In this document: positions 1 through 11,117 of the stretch, piece after piece
Numbering within the stretch: position 1 is the stretch's first letter
How the letters are laid out: each line of letters starts with the position of its first letter
Assembly (NCBI RefSeq): GCF_963675165.1
Contig: NC_087393.1
Coordinates: forward strand, 622,502-686,501
DNA length: 64,000 nt
From: Halichondria panicea
Taxonomy: Eukaryota; Porifera; Demospongiae; Suberitida; Halichondriidae
Reading direction: 5' to 3'
Made by a program: the position numbers and the translations under genes
The notes under the pieces: model-generated
What the model was told of the DNA's origin: nothing
Seen by the model: the letters and a program-made list of their open reading frames with translations, nothing else
Database searches by the model: none

Positions 1-96
1 GCGCGTGTGTGTGTGCGTGTGCGTGTGTGTGTGTGTGCGCGTGTGTGTGTGCGTGTGTGTGTGTGTGCGTGCGTGTGCATGTGTGTGTGCGTGCGT
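1..96. repeat. GT/GC-rich microsatellite at the left window edge
   Basis: Nearly pure GTGTGT with GC interruptions runs from the window edge into the intron upstream of the first visible exon of the type A coiled-coil gene. It is intronic by comparison with the paralogue at 11.5 kb, which has no such tract. Confidence 0.9.
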
Positions 97-127
97 TTAG
101 CAACCATCTCTTCTTATGTGTTTCTAG

Positions 128-1197
128 GAAGTCAAGGAGCAGATCAGAGAAGAACTAAAGGCTGAAATTGAATCATTCAAGCAGAACGTATGTAAACTTA
201 TTGTATTTCCACTTTACATTACGTTAAGTATGTGTTCTAGACAATGGCTAACTTACAAGTAAAGGATGAAGAGCTAAAGAAAGTGATGTGGGAGAGAGAC
301 ATGGCAAAGAAAGAGTTGGAGCTGGCCAAAGAGAAACTGGATTTTGCGAACGAGACCAAAGAAAAGGAACACGCAGATAAAGAAGTTCAGCTCAAGGCAA
401 AGGACATGGAATTGAAAGAAAAGGATCAGAAGGTACAAATTACTTTGACAGCTATAAATATTTTTACTCTGCATACACGCATGCACCAATAGATTAAGGA
501 ATTGACGCAACGTACGGAAATACAAGAGGCCCAAATAAAAGAGCTGATCACAGAGAAGGAGCGTCTACAGAAGACCATTGATGAGATGAATATCCAGATG
601 CGCATTTTGAACGAGAATGTCACCAATATCCAGAATCAAGGCTCCACACTTGAAGCTGGACTACAGGAGGTTTGTGTGTAATTATGTATGATGCATAATT
701 ATGTAAGAGACATTTTAATGGCTTTTGTTGTTGTCACCACTGCAGTGCAAGGAAGCTATCAGTGAGAATTCAGAACAACGGGAGGAGCAGATTAAAAATG
801 TCCTTGACAAACAGCTTGAGAAACGCATGAGGGAAATGTTTGCTGAAATGGTCTCTCTGAACGGTGAGTGCAGGACATTATATTATAGTAGCTTCTTTGC
901 ATTTGGTGCAAGTACTTGTCCCTGTTTAAGCAGTTACGTTTACACGTATACTTAAATTTATCTGAAGTCTTTGTGTGTTGTATTATTATTATGTGACAGC
1001 GTGTTTGATCTTCCCCACATGCAGTACCTTCTGCGACAGTTCAAGAAGCTGCGAGTGCTTCTTCAAAGCTCCAAGGTGACTACAAAAATGTCTCTCCCGT
1101 GGCCAGCTACACACCTTCTCCCTCGAGATCCCCAGTCAATGTCCCCACACCCCCGCCCACACCCCCCACTAGCACTGAACAAGAGCAAACCAATTAA
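128..1197 (+). CDS. Coiled-coil protein, type A copy 1 (3' part; 5' exons outside window)
   Basis: I do not recognise the family. Visible exons are 128-187, 241-432, 493-669, 746-863 and 1025-1197, all with GT-AG borders and matching phases, ending in TAA at 1195-1197. The product is a charged, heptad-rich coiled coil (runs such as MAKKELELAKEKL and EKDQK) followed by a short Ser/Thr/Pro-rich tail (SPSRSPVNVPTPPPTPPTS). No signal peptide or membrane segment is visible, so a cytoplasmic scaffold-like role is only a guess. The paralogue at 11118-12598 shows that two more exons, including the start, should lie just left of the window. Type B gene 1551-3154 follows 350 bp downstream, and the same A-B order recurs at 11-14.6 kb, so the pair was duplicated as a unit. 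Confidence 0.8.
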
Positions 1198-1550
1198 TGT
1201 GCCAGTCTCCACGCACTTGTGTTCTTGTTATTTTGTATGCATGTACAATCTAGACTTTGTATGATAATCACACTCAGTCATTTGATTTATACATGTACTC
1301 TCTTTTTTACACTGTTATGATTTTTCAATACTTTTTTCAATACTTTCATCAATGCAAGTAACAGGAGAATATTCATGCACCTGTTAATAATTGTTTCCGT
1401 TTCCCGTTCCTGTCAAAATTAATTGGTTCTAATTATGTGAATTACTGAGTAAAAATATAATTTAGCATTTTTGTTGTGTTTACGTACGTACATGTGTTTA
1501 TATTTATATGATAAGCTTGTTTATGTCCTAGCTGCGCTACTGGTCTGAGC
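1198..1550. other. Intergenic spacer between type A and type B coiled-coil genes
   Basis: AT-rich 3' UTR and promoter material with no gene. It is clearly related to 12599-12900, the spacer of the second A-B pair: both share the stretch after the stop (ccacgcacttgtgttct) and the sequence just before the type B start codon (gctgcgctac.ggtctgagc). Confidence 0.6.
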
Positions 1551-3154
1551 ATGGCCACTGCTGGAGAGCCAGACTATGTTCAGGTAGAATATAAACGTGT
1601 AGCTTCTCCATGTATCAACGGCCAATGTACTCAACTGTATGATCAGAGTATCCCCCCACACACACACTCAGGCTGGCCATGATGAAGTCCTGGGTCAAAT
1701 CGACGATGCATCCGAGCCTCACGCCCCAATTGAGGAGGAAAATGCTGTTGGTAATTGTATCATCCCAAGCAACTCTTCGCAGATTATGGTTGGAGATTCA
1801 GTCTATGTAAATGAACGTGATTGCAAGGTATGTCTTCTATCCTTATATCTTGGCCTTATATTATTTTCTTGACTACCATTATTTATAGGAATTGAGGGCG
1901 GTAGTGAGTGAACTTCGTAATAGAGCTGAAGCTGCTGAACAACAGGTTGGATGTAATGCAAACAATATGGGACATGTTGGTTAATTATACTTTTTCAGAT
2001 TGAAAAAGAGCGGGGCGAAAAAGACGAGCAAATAGTTCAGAAAACAAGAAAGTTGCGCGAAGTAACCGAGGAGCTTGAAAAAACGAAACAGGAGTACGAA
2101 TCATCTACCGGGGTTTTCCTAACGTTGAAAAAAAGGCTGGAAAGTGAACATGCTAAGCAGCTTGATGAGGTTACAAAGGTGTCTCAAACGTTTGAGCAAA
2201 AACTAGCATTGAAAGACGAAGATCATGCACAGCAACTGGCATTGAAAGAAAAGGACCTTGAGAAGAAATTAAGTGAGAAAGAACAGCATCTTGAAAGGCA
2301 ACTCTCTGAAAAAGAGCAAGTTCTTGAAAAGCGATTGACCAAAAGATTTGATCAACAGCTGTCTGACGAAGCCAAACAGTCTAAGCAGCAGCAGGCACAG
2401 AAGGACGAGGAGCTCAGAGAGGCTACTCACAAGTTGGAGACATGCAGAGAGCAGCTAAAAAAAAATAAGAAGCAACTTGCTGATGCTCATACAAATGTAA
2501 TTGATTTTTATGTTCTCATGCATTATCATACATATAATTATGATTACAACAGGAGGAGCAGCTCAAGTCTGATAACGCTGACCTAAAGAAGCAAGTGGAA
2601 GATCTCACAACCGAGAAAGAAGCTCTTGAAAAAACCGTAAAAGAGTTGGGGGAAGAGGTTAGAGTCTTAAACCAACAAATGGGTGAGCTCCAAACAACAA
2701 ACAAGGAACTCCAGGAGAAGATGGATAAGGTACGTACGGTGTAGGTACATAAACGTCACGTGTGTATATTCTTTCTCTGGTATTATAGTGTATCCAAAAA
2801 GAAGACTTGGATAAAGCTATTGATAAAGCAATTCAAAAGAGTGAAGAGCAGAACCGGGAGGAGATGGCACGCACAAGGAAGGAAAATGCACGCATTACGA
2901 CGGAGCTGATACAGGCTAAGAACAATATGGAACAAGTGCTAAAACTTGTACAGGAATCTGCCCTGTCTGGTAGTAAGTCGTCTTACATGTAGCTATTCAA
3001 TAATAATGCACTACTTAGTCATACATTAGTACATCTTAGGGGACTGAAACTTTATTGTAACATGTACTTTTTCACAGAGATAACCAAACAGCCAGAACTC
3101 CAAAAGACTATGACAAAGTCCTCTAGCACCTCAAACACCCCACCATCCAATTAA
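1551..3154 (+). CDS. Coiled-coil protein, type B copy 1 (complete)
   Basis: Unrecognised family. Exons 1551-1583, 1672-1827, 1889-1945, 1999-2496, 2553-2729, 2789-2972 and 3078-3154 give 1182 nt, 393 residues, with no interruption. The start (MATAGEPDYVQ) is shared with the copy at 12901. Residues about 1-80 are low in charge and contain the acidic run PIEEENAVGN; from about 80 to 360 the protein is an almost continuous coiled coil with an internal near-repeat of the type ALKEKDLEKKLSEKEQ; the last 25 residues are Ser/Thr/Pro-rich (STSNTPPSN). No membrane segment or catalytic motif is visible. Introns are 50-90 nt except the last (105 nt). This is the only fully open type B copy in the window, so it is the best candidate for the functional member. 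Confidence 0.82.
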
Positions 3155-3598
3155 TCGCTCCCGTAACATTATTTTTATGATTAGCTTTGAACAAAATTGC
3201 AGTTTATTTTTTATTTAATGTGCACTATACTGTAAAATACTATAGCTCTGAGCTGAACATGATTGTTATTGAGTTTGTATATAGGCCTACTGATAAATTA
3301 TCGTTAGCTAATTGAAGTTCATGTACAATTAAAAAAATAACGCGTAAAGCTGATGCAAAATCTTGTGGGTGATTTTAATAAAGTCGATCTCTAAAGTGGT
3401 TGTCCAGCTGGAGGATTGGTGGATGTACTTGTGTTTTTTAGCTATGTATTAGTACAATCTAGACTATTTTTGTGTGAGATATATTTATGTCATTTACCAA
3501 TAAGTTGTTGGAATAAAAAATAATTATCACACATGGGGTTATAATCAGCTGACTGTCACATAAAAAATAAAAAAATTGAACAGTATTTAATAAAGTCT
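3155..3598. other. 3' UTR and spacer with a scrap of copine last exon
   Basis: Contains AATAAA at about 3377 and 3588 that could serve the upstream plus-strand gene. At about 3376-3424, minus strand, there is a second, very short degenerate copy of the end of the copine last exon (ctctaaagtgg followed by ttgtccagctgga). No gene is seen. Confidence 0.5.
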
Positions 3599-3879
3599 TT
3601 AAAGTGGGTATGGTGGTTGTCCAGCCGGAGCATCAGTAGGGTAGGGGGGCGTGGCTCCTACCGCTCCAGGGGGGGTGGGGTCTGTGGGGGGGGAGGAGAA
3701 TAGTATCATTATAATGTAGCTTGTGTGCATACGGTACTGTACATGTACATGAACATATACAATGTACCTTGCAAGTTGACGCTGTGCCTGGTTCTGAGTG
3801 GTGGAGGGTTGGGTTTGAGTCCATTGGCCTTCATGAAGGAGGTCAACTGTCCCGGGATCTCAGCCAGTGTCTCACGAGC
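3599..3879 (-). pseudogene. Copine relic: last two exons only
   Basis: Minus-strand exons 3768-3879 and 3599-3681 are 112 and 83 nt, exactly the sizes of the last two exons of the complete copine at 24414-28323. They encode the same C-terminal sequence (ETLAEIPGQLTSFMKANGLK, then a Pro-rich tail ending GQPPYPL and a stop). The splice sites between them are intact, but no upstream copine exons exist: the next 1.6 kb is unrelated. It is therefore a non-functional duplication by-product, trapped tail-to-tail behind coiled-coil copy B1. Confidence 0.85.
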
Positions 3880-5546
3880 CTGTGTCAGGAGGGGGGGGGG
3901 TTAAAGCAAACATCCTAGACGGAACACATGATCAGTTCCCAGTGTAGCATTTCTATTACTGTTTTTATTACTATGGTGCCAATGCCCCCACTAAGACTAC
4001 GGTAGTCCAAGTACGTATTGCTGATGGTTACCTGTACAGGGATAGAATATTTATTGTGGGGTGAAAAAATGACATACATACATACATACATACAGTATGC
4101 AAAAGGAGATTTTAAGTTAGCTGTAATTAATTACAGCGCCAGAAAAAATTAAATCCACTTCTGAGTGGCGCATCTTTTAGAACACCAAAAATTGCGTTCA
4201 GCCCAACTGGCGCCTAAATGATGGTGGCACTTACGTTCTACAGCTAGTATAGCTCAGTTCACTCTAGCTGCACCGTTTGAGCTGACTCGTAAACAACATT
4301 CATTGACTGTAGGCAGTAGCTATGGGTCTGTTCAGATGATTGTCTTGATGTCTCTAACCATAGATAATGTGCTCTATTATCTATGCTCTAACAAGCCTTT
4401 TTATAAGAACCAAAAAAATAATTACAGCAACGATAAGCTAGGCGCTTTTTTAGGGACTTGGCGCTTAAATTATGGTGGCGCTATAATTACATCAATTACG
4501 TAATCTATAGCTTGCTGCTCAGAAATTGCAACTAACCCTCACACATCAAACCGTTCTAGTTGAATGATCCCTCACCTTTTGCCAAACACTGGAGGATATC
4601 GAGATCCATCTCTGTGTGTTTCCAAGTAACGCTTTGCCACCAGAAAAGTTCTGAAAATCAGAAAAATGATAGTATAATGTTATGACAAGTTTACAGACCT
4701 TGAAAAACTTTCCACATCATCTTTCAACACTTGAGTTAGGTCAGTGCATGTATGTCTAGCCTAGCCTGCATGGCCCAGAGTACTAGTCTCATGAATCAGC
4801 CGCCGTTCTTTTGGAACCACAAGAACGGCGGCTGATTCATGAGACTACCAGAGTACATGCAGTCCGTTAATAATCGAGTCTGTTAATTCAAAGATATAGG
4901 AAGGGAAGGATTGGCAACGGTAGAAAATTTAAAGCTATCCGTGACACGCTTACGTCATTGGAATGCATCACTTTGCCTCTACTTTTGTTGCCTCCAAACT
5001 ATGGCAATAAAAATAACAGAGAGAACAAGTCCTTATTAACTCTGAAAGAAGTCATTGATGACAGATGCAAGTTGACATCCCAAGAATCTGCCTCAAGTTA
5101 AATACTGAGAGCTAGGGATTGTCAAAGTCAACAAGAAAGAGAGAAGCTCAGAAACAACACAGACTTTAATACTTAGACAATCAATACTTAGACAATGCTT
5201 GTGTTCATGTCCATTCTCACATTTGATACAAGCTCTGGGCTTGTATGCACAAGAACTAGATAACATAGATAGACTGATAGTACTGTAGCCATTATCAATA
5301 TTCTCTGTAACATGTTCTGTACGATATTTTATTAATAAGTATTCTGTGCCTGCATTCAGGATAGGATCACTGCAAACATCTGAGCCTTGGTTCTTACTAA
5401 TCTCTACTTGTAAAACTCTAGCTACTAGCCAGCAACAGATTCACCTAGTTTTATGCTCTCAACTTGTTTCTTTATGGCGCTTACTTGCCACCAGTTGAAT
5501 GTCGTCATTGGAATGCATTTTTAACGACTTCTGCTGCTGGGTCCAG
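3880..5546. other. Gene-free stretch with short repeats
   Basis: No coding sequence is supported. It holds a short CATA microsatellite (about 4076-4094), a possible inverted-repeat element at about 4127-4493 (ends related as TTAATTACAGCGCCA and TGGCGCTATAATTA) and the hairpin at 4785-4846 listed separately. Confidence 0.45.
4785..4846. repeat. Perfect 26-bp-arm hairpin
   Basis: AGTCTCATGAATCAGCCGCC.. is followed after a 10-nt loop by its exact reverse complement. Both arms are 26 bp without mismatch. A related single arm (cttatgaatcagccgc) occurs near 31091, so this is probably a dispersed palindromic element rather than a terminator. Confidence 0.85.
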
Positions 5547-5652
5547 GTATATTGTAGACACAGCCACTCAACCATCACTGGGAGGCACTGACAATGAACA
5601 AGTGAGTGGAGTAGCTGGTTGGAGAGTAGACTGCATGTCTACACATTCTGGC

Positions 5653-6387
5653 TTGGGCGGAGTCCAACCAACGCTTCGCTCATGGTTGGGTATCAGTACA
5701 TGTAGCAGTTTTGTTCCCACTGCAAGAAATTTGCAGCCCAATCAGATTGCTGCGTTCAAGTGGGAAACCTTACAGCTCAATTTAGCTGACAAGGCGAGCT
5801 GGGACACTGTATTTCTCTGGAGAATGCAGAAACAGCTCCTGCTGGATATCTAGGCTACTAGAAAAGAAGCATAGTCTATCTTAGCATCTATGAATGAAGC
5901 TTGAACAGTATGTATTAATTAATTAAAAGGACTTGTCTTTGTTTTAAGTTTTGTTGTGCTACCAATAAGATTAGATCATTAGTTTGGACAAAACCTGTGT
6001 TATGTATGCCTTCTTTGGTCTTCGAAAAGCTTCTCAGAAGCCTTGGGGTAGTCTTATAGCTGGCTGTACCTCTCCTTGTGCTAGATGTCTAAAAAGTTTA
6101 TTTTTGCCTGTACTAAATCTTATATTACAGGCTACAGTATTCTTCTACTTTCTCTAAGAGTCTGAGGTCTTTCTTGAATTCCAAAACAACTATAGCTAGA
6201 TCCAGTCAGCTAGAATAGCCATCCAAATAGTTAATTGATTTCTTTATATCGCACCCCTGAGCCATGCGGTTGTCAGCCACTTAAAGATTAAACAATATTC
6301 ATACTCTGTCTCAAGTACCGGTGGAACAAAACTGCTATGTGTACTGATACCCAACCCAGAGCGCAGCGTTGGTTGGACTCCGCCCAA
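5653..6387. mobile_element. Non-autonomous DNA transposon with about 70-bp terminal inverted repeats
   Basis: The left end TTGGGCGGAGTCCAACCAAC and about 50 bp beyond it are matched in reverse complement at 6318-6387 with few mismatches. Comparison with the empty site in the paralogous intron at about 16920-16935 shows the element was inserted there, flanked by CTGGCTTG on the left and CTAGCTTG on the right, a probable 8-bp target-site duplication with one mismatch. An 8-bp duplication is typical of hAT-type elements; that assignment is inference. No transposase reading frame is visible. Confidence 0.8.
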
Positions 6388-7678
6388 CTAGCTTGCTACA
6401 TGCAAATGACAATAGCTTCATTAATTGTACTTTTAAAATTTATACCCTCCTCTAGACCTATCTAGTTGTTGTACAACTTTGTACAACTTATACTCATCTC
6501 CTTTGTAGTTGATATTAATGTACTTAATTTTACCCCCTTCTCCTCTTTAGTTGCTACGGCAGCCATTTATTAATAACTCAAATCAGCCGAGTGAGCAGCT
6601 CCTAGGAGGGGAGGTGTCACCACAAGAACAGGACGAAGACAAGGCAATGGGGCAGGAGATGGTTGTCACTGTAAGTACTCTGTGTTGGCTGAAACTGTTC
6701 TACATGAGCCAGACTGCAGGGCAGGGAGGCTTAGGGAGTTTTACAGTTGTAGTGATTCTTCCTATTGCTTGTTTGGAGCCTCACAGTTCACAATGTACAG
6801 TACTAGCTGGTACATGTACCTACAATACTTACCTACCTGTATTGATGCCTGTGTCTGAAACAATATCCTTTATAATTATAGTCTATGTGAAGAATCACTG
6901 CATGTGTCTAAGCTTTCAATGTCCTATGTATTGCTCAATCATTGCGCTCCCTCCCCACCCATCCAGCCAATCCCTGCGACTGGGGACACTAGTGAGAGCC
7001 AGTCGTACAGTAGTGCAGAGTCACAGCGGCTGGTACAAGGTTACAGCAGCAAGGAGAGTGTAAGTTGGTACTACCATAGCTATGGGATTCATGGGCTAGC
7101 ATGTGACCTGTGTCTGGATGCTGATAAACATGTTGATACCACAAAATTGTGCTGAAGGAACATAGTAAATGTTTGCTGACTATGTTGCTGGTTTATCAAC
7201 ACCTGCGTGTGATGCAGTCACTCAGTACACACTCTCCAGCACAGTCAGTACAGTAGCCGTGTACGTATGTTTAATTTAATTCATAATTTCAGTCTGGCGT
7301 TTGCAGTACACACACACGTGTCATGTGACACACATTGTGCAGTATTCATTTGTTATAGTGTACATGCTCAGTGGTCAACCCTCTCCCAAGCAATAGGAGT
7401 ACTTTATATTATGTACACTTCTTTATCTATCCCCTGTAGAGGCCAGTCAGTAAGGACCGGGTACTGTTACAACTTTCAGACCTTGTACTCTGTTAATATT
7501 GTCATAACAGTAGCCCTTGTGTGTGCATGTGCAGCATCATTGTTATACAAAGTATGTCTAGTTTTAGAATAGTGCCTAGCTTGTGCAGCCACTCTATAAT
7601 TGCTTGCACACTGTGTACACACACAGGTTGAGAAGCTGGAGGTGGTAGTCAAGAAACTACAGGAAGAGCTCAAGAAAC

Positions 7679-7830
<152 letters not shown>

Positions 7831-8263
7831 CTCTCTGGTACAGTATCTCAATCATTGCATAATTATTATTGTTTGTATTGTCTCTGTACAGAATAACTCG
7901 ACAGCTGAGGCTGTTGATAGATTGGTTAGGAGTCATCTGAGTTATTATTGCCCTTAGATAATACTGTCCCTCACTCAATGTCATGCAACCCATTACAGAC
8001 GGATTTTATACAAGAGCTGAGACAAGATAACCATATTCCAGGTAAGCATTATCACTATAATTATGTAAATTCCGTTCCCTAACCATCCCTCTCCCCCTGT
8101 AGCCACTCAGAGTGATCCAGGCCCCCTCTCCCCCACCGAGACCGAGTGCACATTCTCGTTCCTAAGTGGAGAGGCTAACCCCCAACACGACGAAACCATC
8201 CGGTTTGTCCCCAGTCCCACTTGGCCACCATCACAGCTAGAGCACCAGAACTCTGTAGACTAG

Positions 8264-8511
8264 CTAGCGCTAACTATACGAAACATTTCTTTCTTCAATC
8301 ATGTTATAATTATTATTGCCCATAAATTCTTATTTACTTTTCTAATTATGTGAAGACCCTTGTCACTGAGTAAGATTATAATTTAAAACTTCATTAGTAT
8401 TAAATTTTATATTAGCACTCCGATTATTTATTTGTAGATATATGGTCTGAGCTGCGCGTACCTACAGAGAGTATGGGGATGTATGATCAGATCCATATCA
8501 TATCCCTGCAG
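8264..8511. other. Spacer upstream of the broken type B copy
   Basis: AT-rich. The end (about 8447-8511) resembles the intron 1 end of type B copies, but the exon with the MATAGEP start is missing, so the 5' end of the downstream copy appears to have been deleted or displaced. Confidence 0.4.
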
Positions 8512-9842
8512 GCTGGCCCTGATGCAGATGAAGGTCAAGGTCAGATCAACCTTGCATCCTTGCCTCACGCTCCAACTCAGGAAGAAAATGCTGGTGGTGA
8601 CGCTAGTACTTGTCTGATCCCAAGCGCTTCTTTGCCGATTGTGGCTGGAGCTTCAGTCTATGTAAAAGAACGTAATTGTGAGGTATGTCTCCCTTATATC
8701 TTGGCATCGTATGACTACCATTATTTGTAGGAGTTGAGGACGGAAGCGAATGAGCTGCGTAATAGAGCTAAAGCTGCTGAACAACAGGTTGGATGTAATG
8801 CATTATGGGACATGTGATTGATTAATTTTTTCAGATGGAAAAAAAATTGGGAGAAAAAGACGAAATTAGTTCAGAAAACAGAAAAGTTGTTCAAAGTAAC
8901 CGAGGAGCGTAATGAGGTTACAAAGGAGAATGCTAAGTTGTCTCAAACTGTTGAGGAGCTGGAAAACAAAGCAGATGACCTTAAAAAGCAACTAGCTGAG
9001 GACTTTGAAAAGAAGCTGGCAAAGAAAACAGGACTTTGAAAAGCAACTAGCTGACAGTAAAAAGGAATTTGAGCAACAGTTGTCTAAAGAAGCCAAACAG
9101 GCTAAGCAGCAGCAAGCACGGAAAGACGAGAAGCTCAGAGCAACTACTCACGAGTTGGAGACATGCAAAGAACAGTTAGAGGAAATTAAGGAGCAACTTA
9201 CTGGTGCTCGTGAAAAGGTGTGTATTTGCATTTTCTTATCATAATATAATTATTATAATTTATTATTTAACAGGAGGAAAAGCTCGAGTCTGTAATTACT
9301 GTCCTGAAGAAACAAGTGGAAGAGCTGACAGCTGAGAGGGAGGCTCTTAAAGAAACCGTAGCTGACTTAAATAAGCACGTTAATAGTTTGAATCAACAAA
9401 TGGGTGACATCGAAACTAAAGTCCAGGAGAAGGTACAGGTGTAAGTACTGTATGATTATAATAAAATTGCTTTGAATCTCTTGTATGTAATAATAATAAA
9501 TTTTTCTCTCTGAATGTATGCGTAGTGTGTCCAGAAAGAAGACTTGGAAAAAATGAAGAAGGAGATGGACCGCAATAAGGGGGAGATGGTGGAGGAGCTG
9601 GATCGTCGTAAGGAGGAACAGATAAAGATGAAGGGCGCATTGGACCAGCTCCAAGAACTAGTACAGCTTGCCTTGTCTGGTAAAAGTAAAAGTAAGTCTT
9701 CACAACCAATCCCTAAGGCTTACAAGTTATAGATACATGTACTCCTTTCACAGTTATTGCAAAAGACACTAAGCCATCAAGCACTTCAAGCACCCCGCCA
9801 TCCAATCCCTCTCCTCCCCCTCCAGAAAACCAAACAGTGTAA
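8512..9842 (+). pseudogene. Coiled-coil type B copy, frameshifted
   Basis: Exons by homology: 8512-8682, 8731-8787, 8835 to about 9217, a 177-nt-class exon starting about 9274, then 9529-9690 and 9754-9842 (Pro-rich tail ending ENQTV, TAA). Exon 2 begins AGPDADEGQGQINLAS, closest to the copy at 23041. Relative to intact copies the large coiled-coil exon lacks 2 nt near 8864, which leads to a stop within about 20 codons, and shifts frame again near 9034. No MATAGEP-type first exon is found. The downstream half (QVEELTAEREALKE, EMDRNKGEMVEEL) is clean and of the same subtype as the 19.9 and 23.0 kb copies. Best read as a pseudogene; an unannotated internal start cannot be excluded. Confidence 0.7.
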
Positions 9843-9990
9843 CATTTTGTTTATTAGTAGCTTTATTTTTGTACGTAAACCAACTTTTTAATTATTTTTA
9901 ATACAGAACTTTGTACAGGTAATGCATCAACTAATTAAAGTGCTGCACAGTAAATAAAAATTCTGGGGTGTATATTAATAAAAAGTTTCT

Positions 9991-10062
9991 CTAAAGTGGA
10001 TAAGGTGGTTGTCCAGCCGGAGCATCAGTGGGGTAGAAAGGCGTGGCTCAGGGGGGCTGGGT
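9991..10062 (-). pseudogene. Copine relic: last exon only
   Basis: A single degraded copy of the copine last exon (72 instead of 83 nt, about 11 nt lost from the Pro/Gly-rich part), again lying tail-to-tail with a coiled-coil copy. Homology to copine 3' sequence fades by about 10110, after which the sequence belongs to the next plus-strand relic. Confidence 0.8.
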
Positions 10063-10146
10063 CTGTGGGGGGAGGAAGAGTATCATTATCATGTACGCTT
10101 CAAGCTGTGTACAAACAGTTCAGAAACATCATCATTGATCGTACAG

Positions 10147-10401
10147 GTATCGACCAGAACTGAATTGGAGGGCAAGCTAAAGATGAGCACAGAGCAAGTG
10201 AAGCAGAAAGAAAACAAAGTATGTCTAGTTTTAGAATAGTGCCTAGCTTGTGCAGCCACTCTATAATTGCTTGCACACTGTGTACACACACAGGTTGAGG
10301 AGCTCGAGGTGGTAGTCAAGAAACTCAAGAAAGAGAAATAGGTTTGCCTGTGTGTGTGTGTGTACCTGTGCGTGCGTGTGTGTGTGTACCTGTGTGTGTG
10401 T

Positions 10402-10450
<49 letters not shown>

Positions 10451-10883
10451 CGTGTGTGTGTGTACCTGTGTGCGTGTGCGTGTTTGGTGTGTTAGCTCCA
10501 TGGTACAGCATGTATTGTTTTGTCTCTGTACAGAATAACTCGACAGCTGAAGCTGTTGATAGATTGGTTAAGAGTCATGTGAGTTATTGCCCTAGCTAAT
10601 GTCCCTCACTCAATGCCATTATAGACTGATCTTACAAGAGCTGAGACAAGATAACCATATTCCATATTCATCACTATTGTGTACATTCCGTTCTCTAACC
10701 ACCCCTCTCCCCCTGTGTAGCCACTCAGAGTGATCCAGACCCATCTCACCCACTGAGTACAAATTCTCATTCCTAAGTGGCGAGGCCCACCCCCCTGACC
10801 CCCAACACGACAGAACCATTCGTTTCGTCCCCAGTCCCACGTTGTCACCATCACAGCTAGAGCACCAGAACTCTGTAGACTAG
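10147..10883 (+). pseudogene. Second partial copy of the coiled-coil variant at 5.5-8.26 kb
   Basis: Recognisable pieces: 10147-10218 (TELEGKLKMSTEQVKQKENK), 10294-10341 ([15 protein letters not shown] then TAG), an exon about 10534-10578 ([15 protein letters not shown] with an intact GT donor), and degraded versions of the last two exons to 10883. The intron 10219-10293 is essentially identical to 7553-7626, so the duplication is recent. The copy is broken: CAG to TAG at the end of the second exon, a 1-nt loss in the exon near 10626, a lost donor after it, and indels in the last exon. Its 5' part is replaced by copine tail sequence. Confidence 0.75.
10342..10490. repeat. GT microsatellite with CTGTGTGTGTAC interruptions
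   Basis: Equivalent in position to 7681-7830 (directly after the same exon) but of different length and composition, so it has evolved quickly since the duplication. Confidence 0.85.
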
Positions 10884-11117
10884 CTATTAACTTTTTTCAA
10901 TCATGTCCTGCATTGCCCATAATTATGTATTATTAATTAATTTTTCTTCTTCCTGTCTATTATTAAAGATGATGTCAAAGATGTGTAATGCTGTGATGTC
11001 ATGCAAATACATAAACACGTACACGGAAACAGTAAATTTTTTGACTACTATAGACTCTATGTACTGTGTATGTGTATTAACTAGCTAGCTACAATGGCCA
11101 GGTAGCGCTGAATACAC

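Noticed and set aside
5464-5853. 129-codon plus-strand frame
   Set aside because: It includes the genuine exon 5547-5601 but runs on through a recognised GTGAGT donor into the inverted-repeat element.
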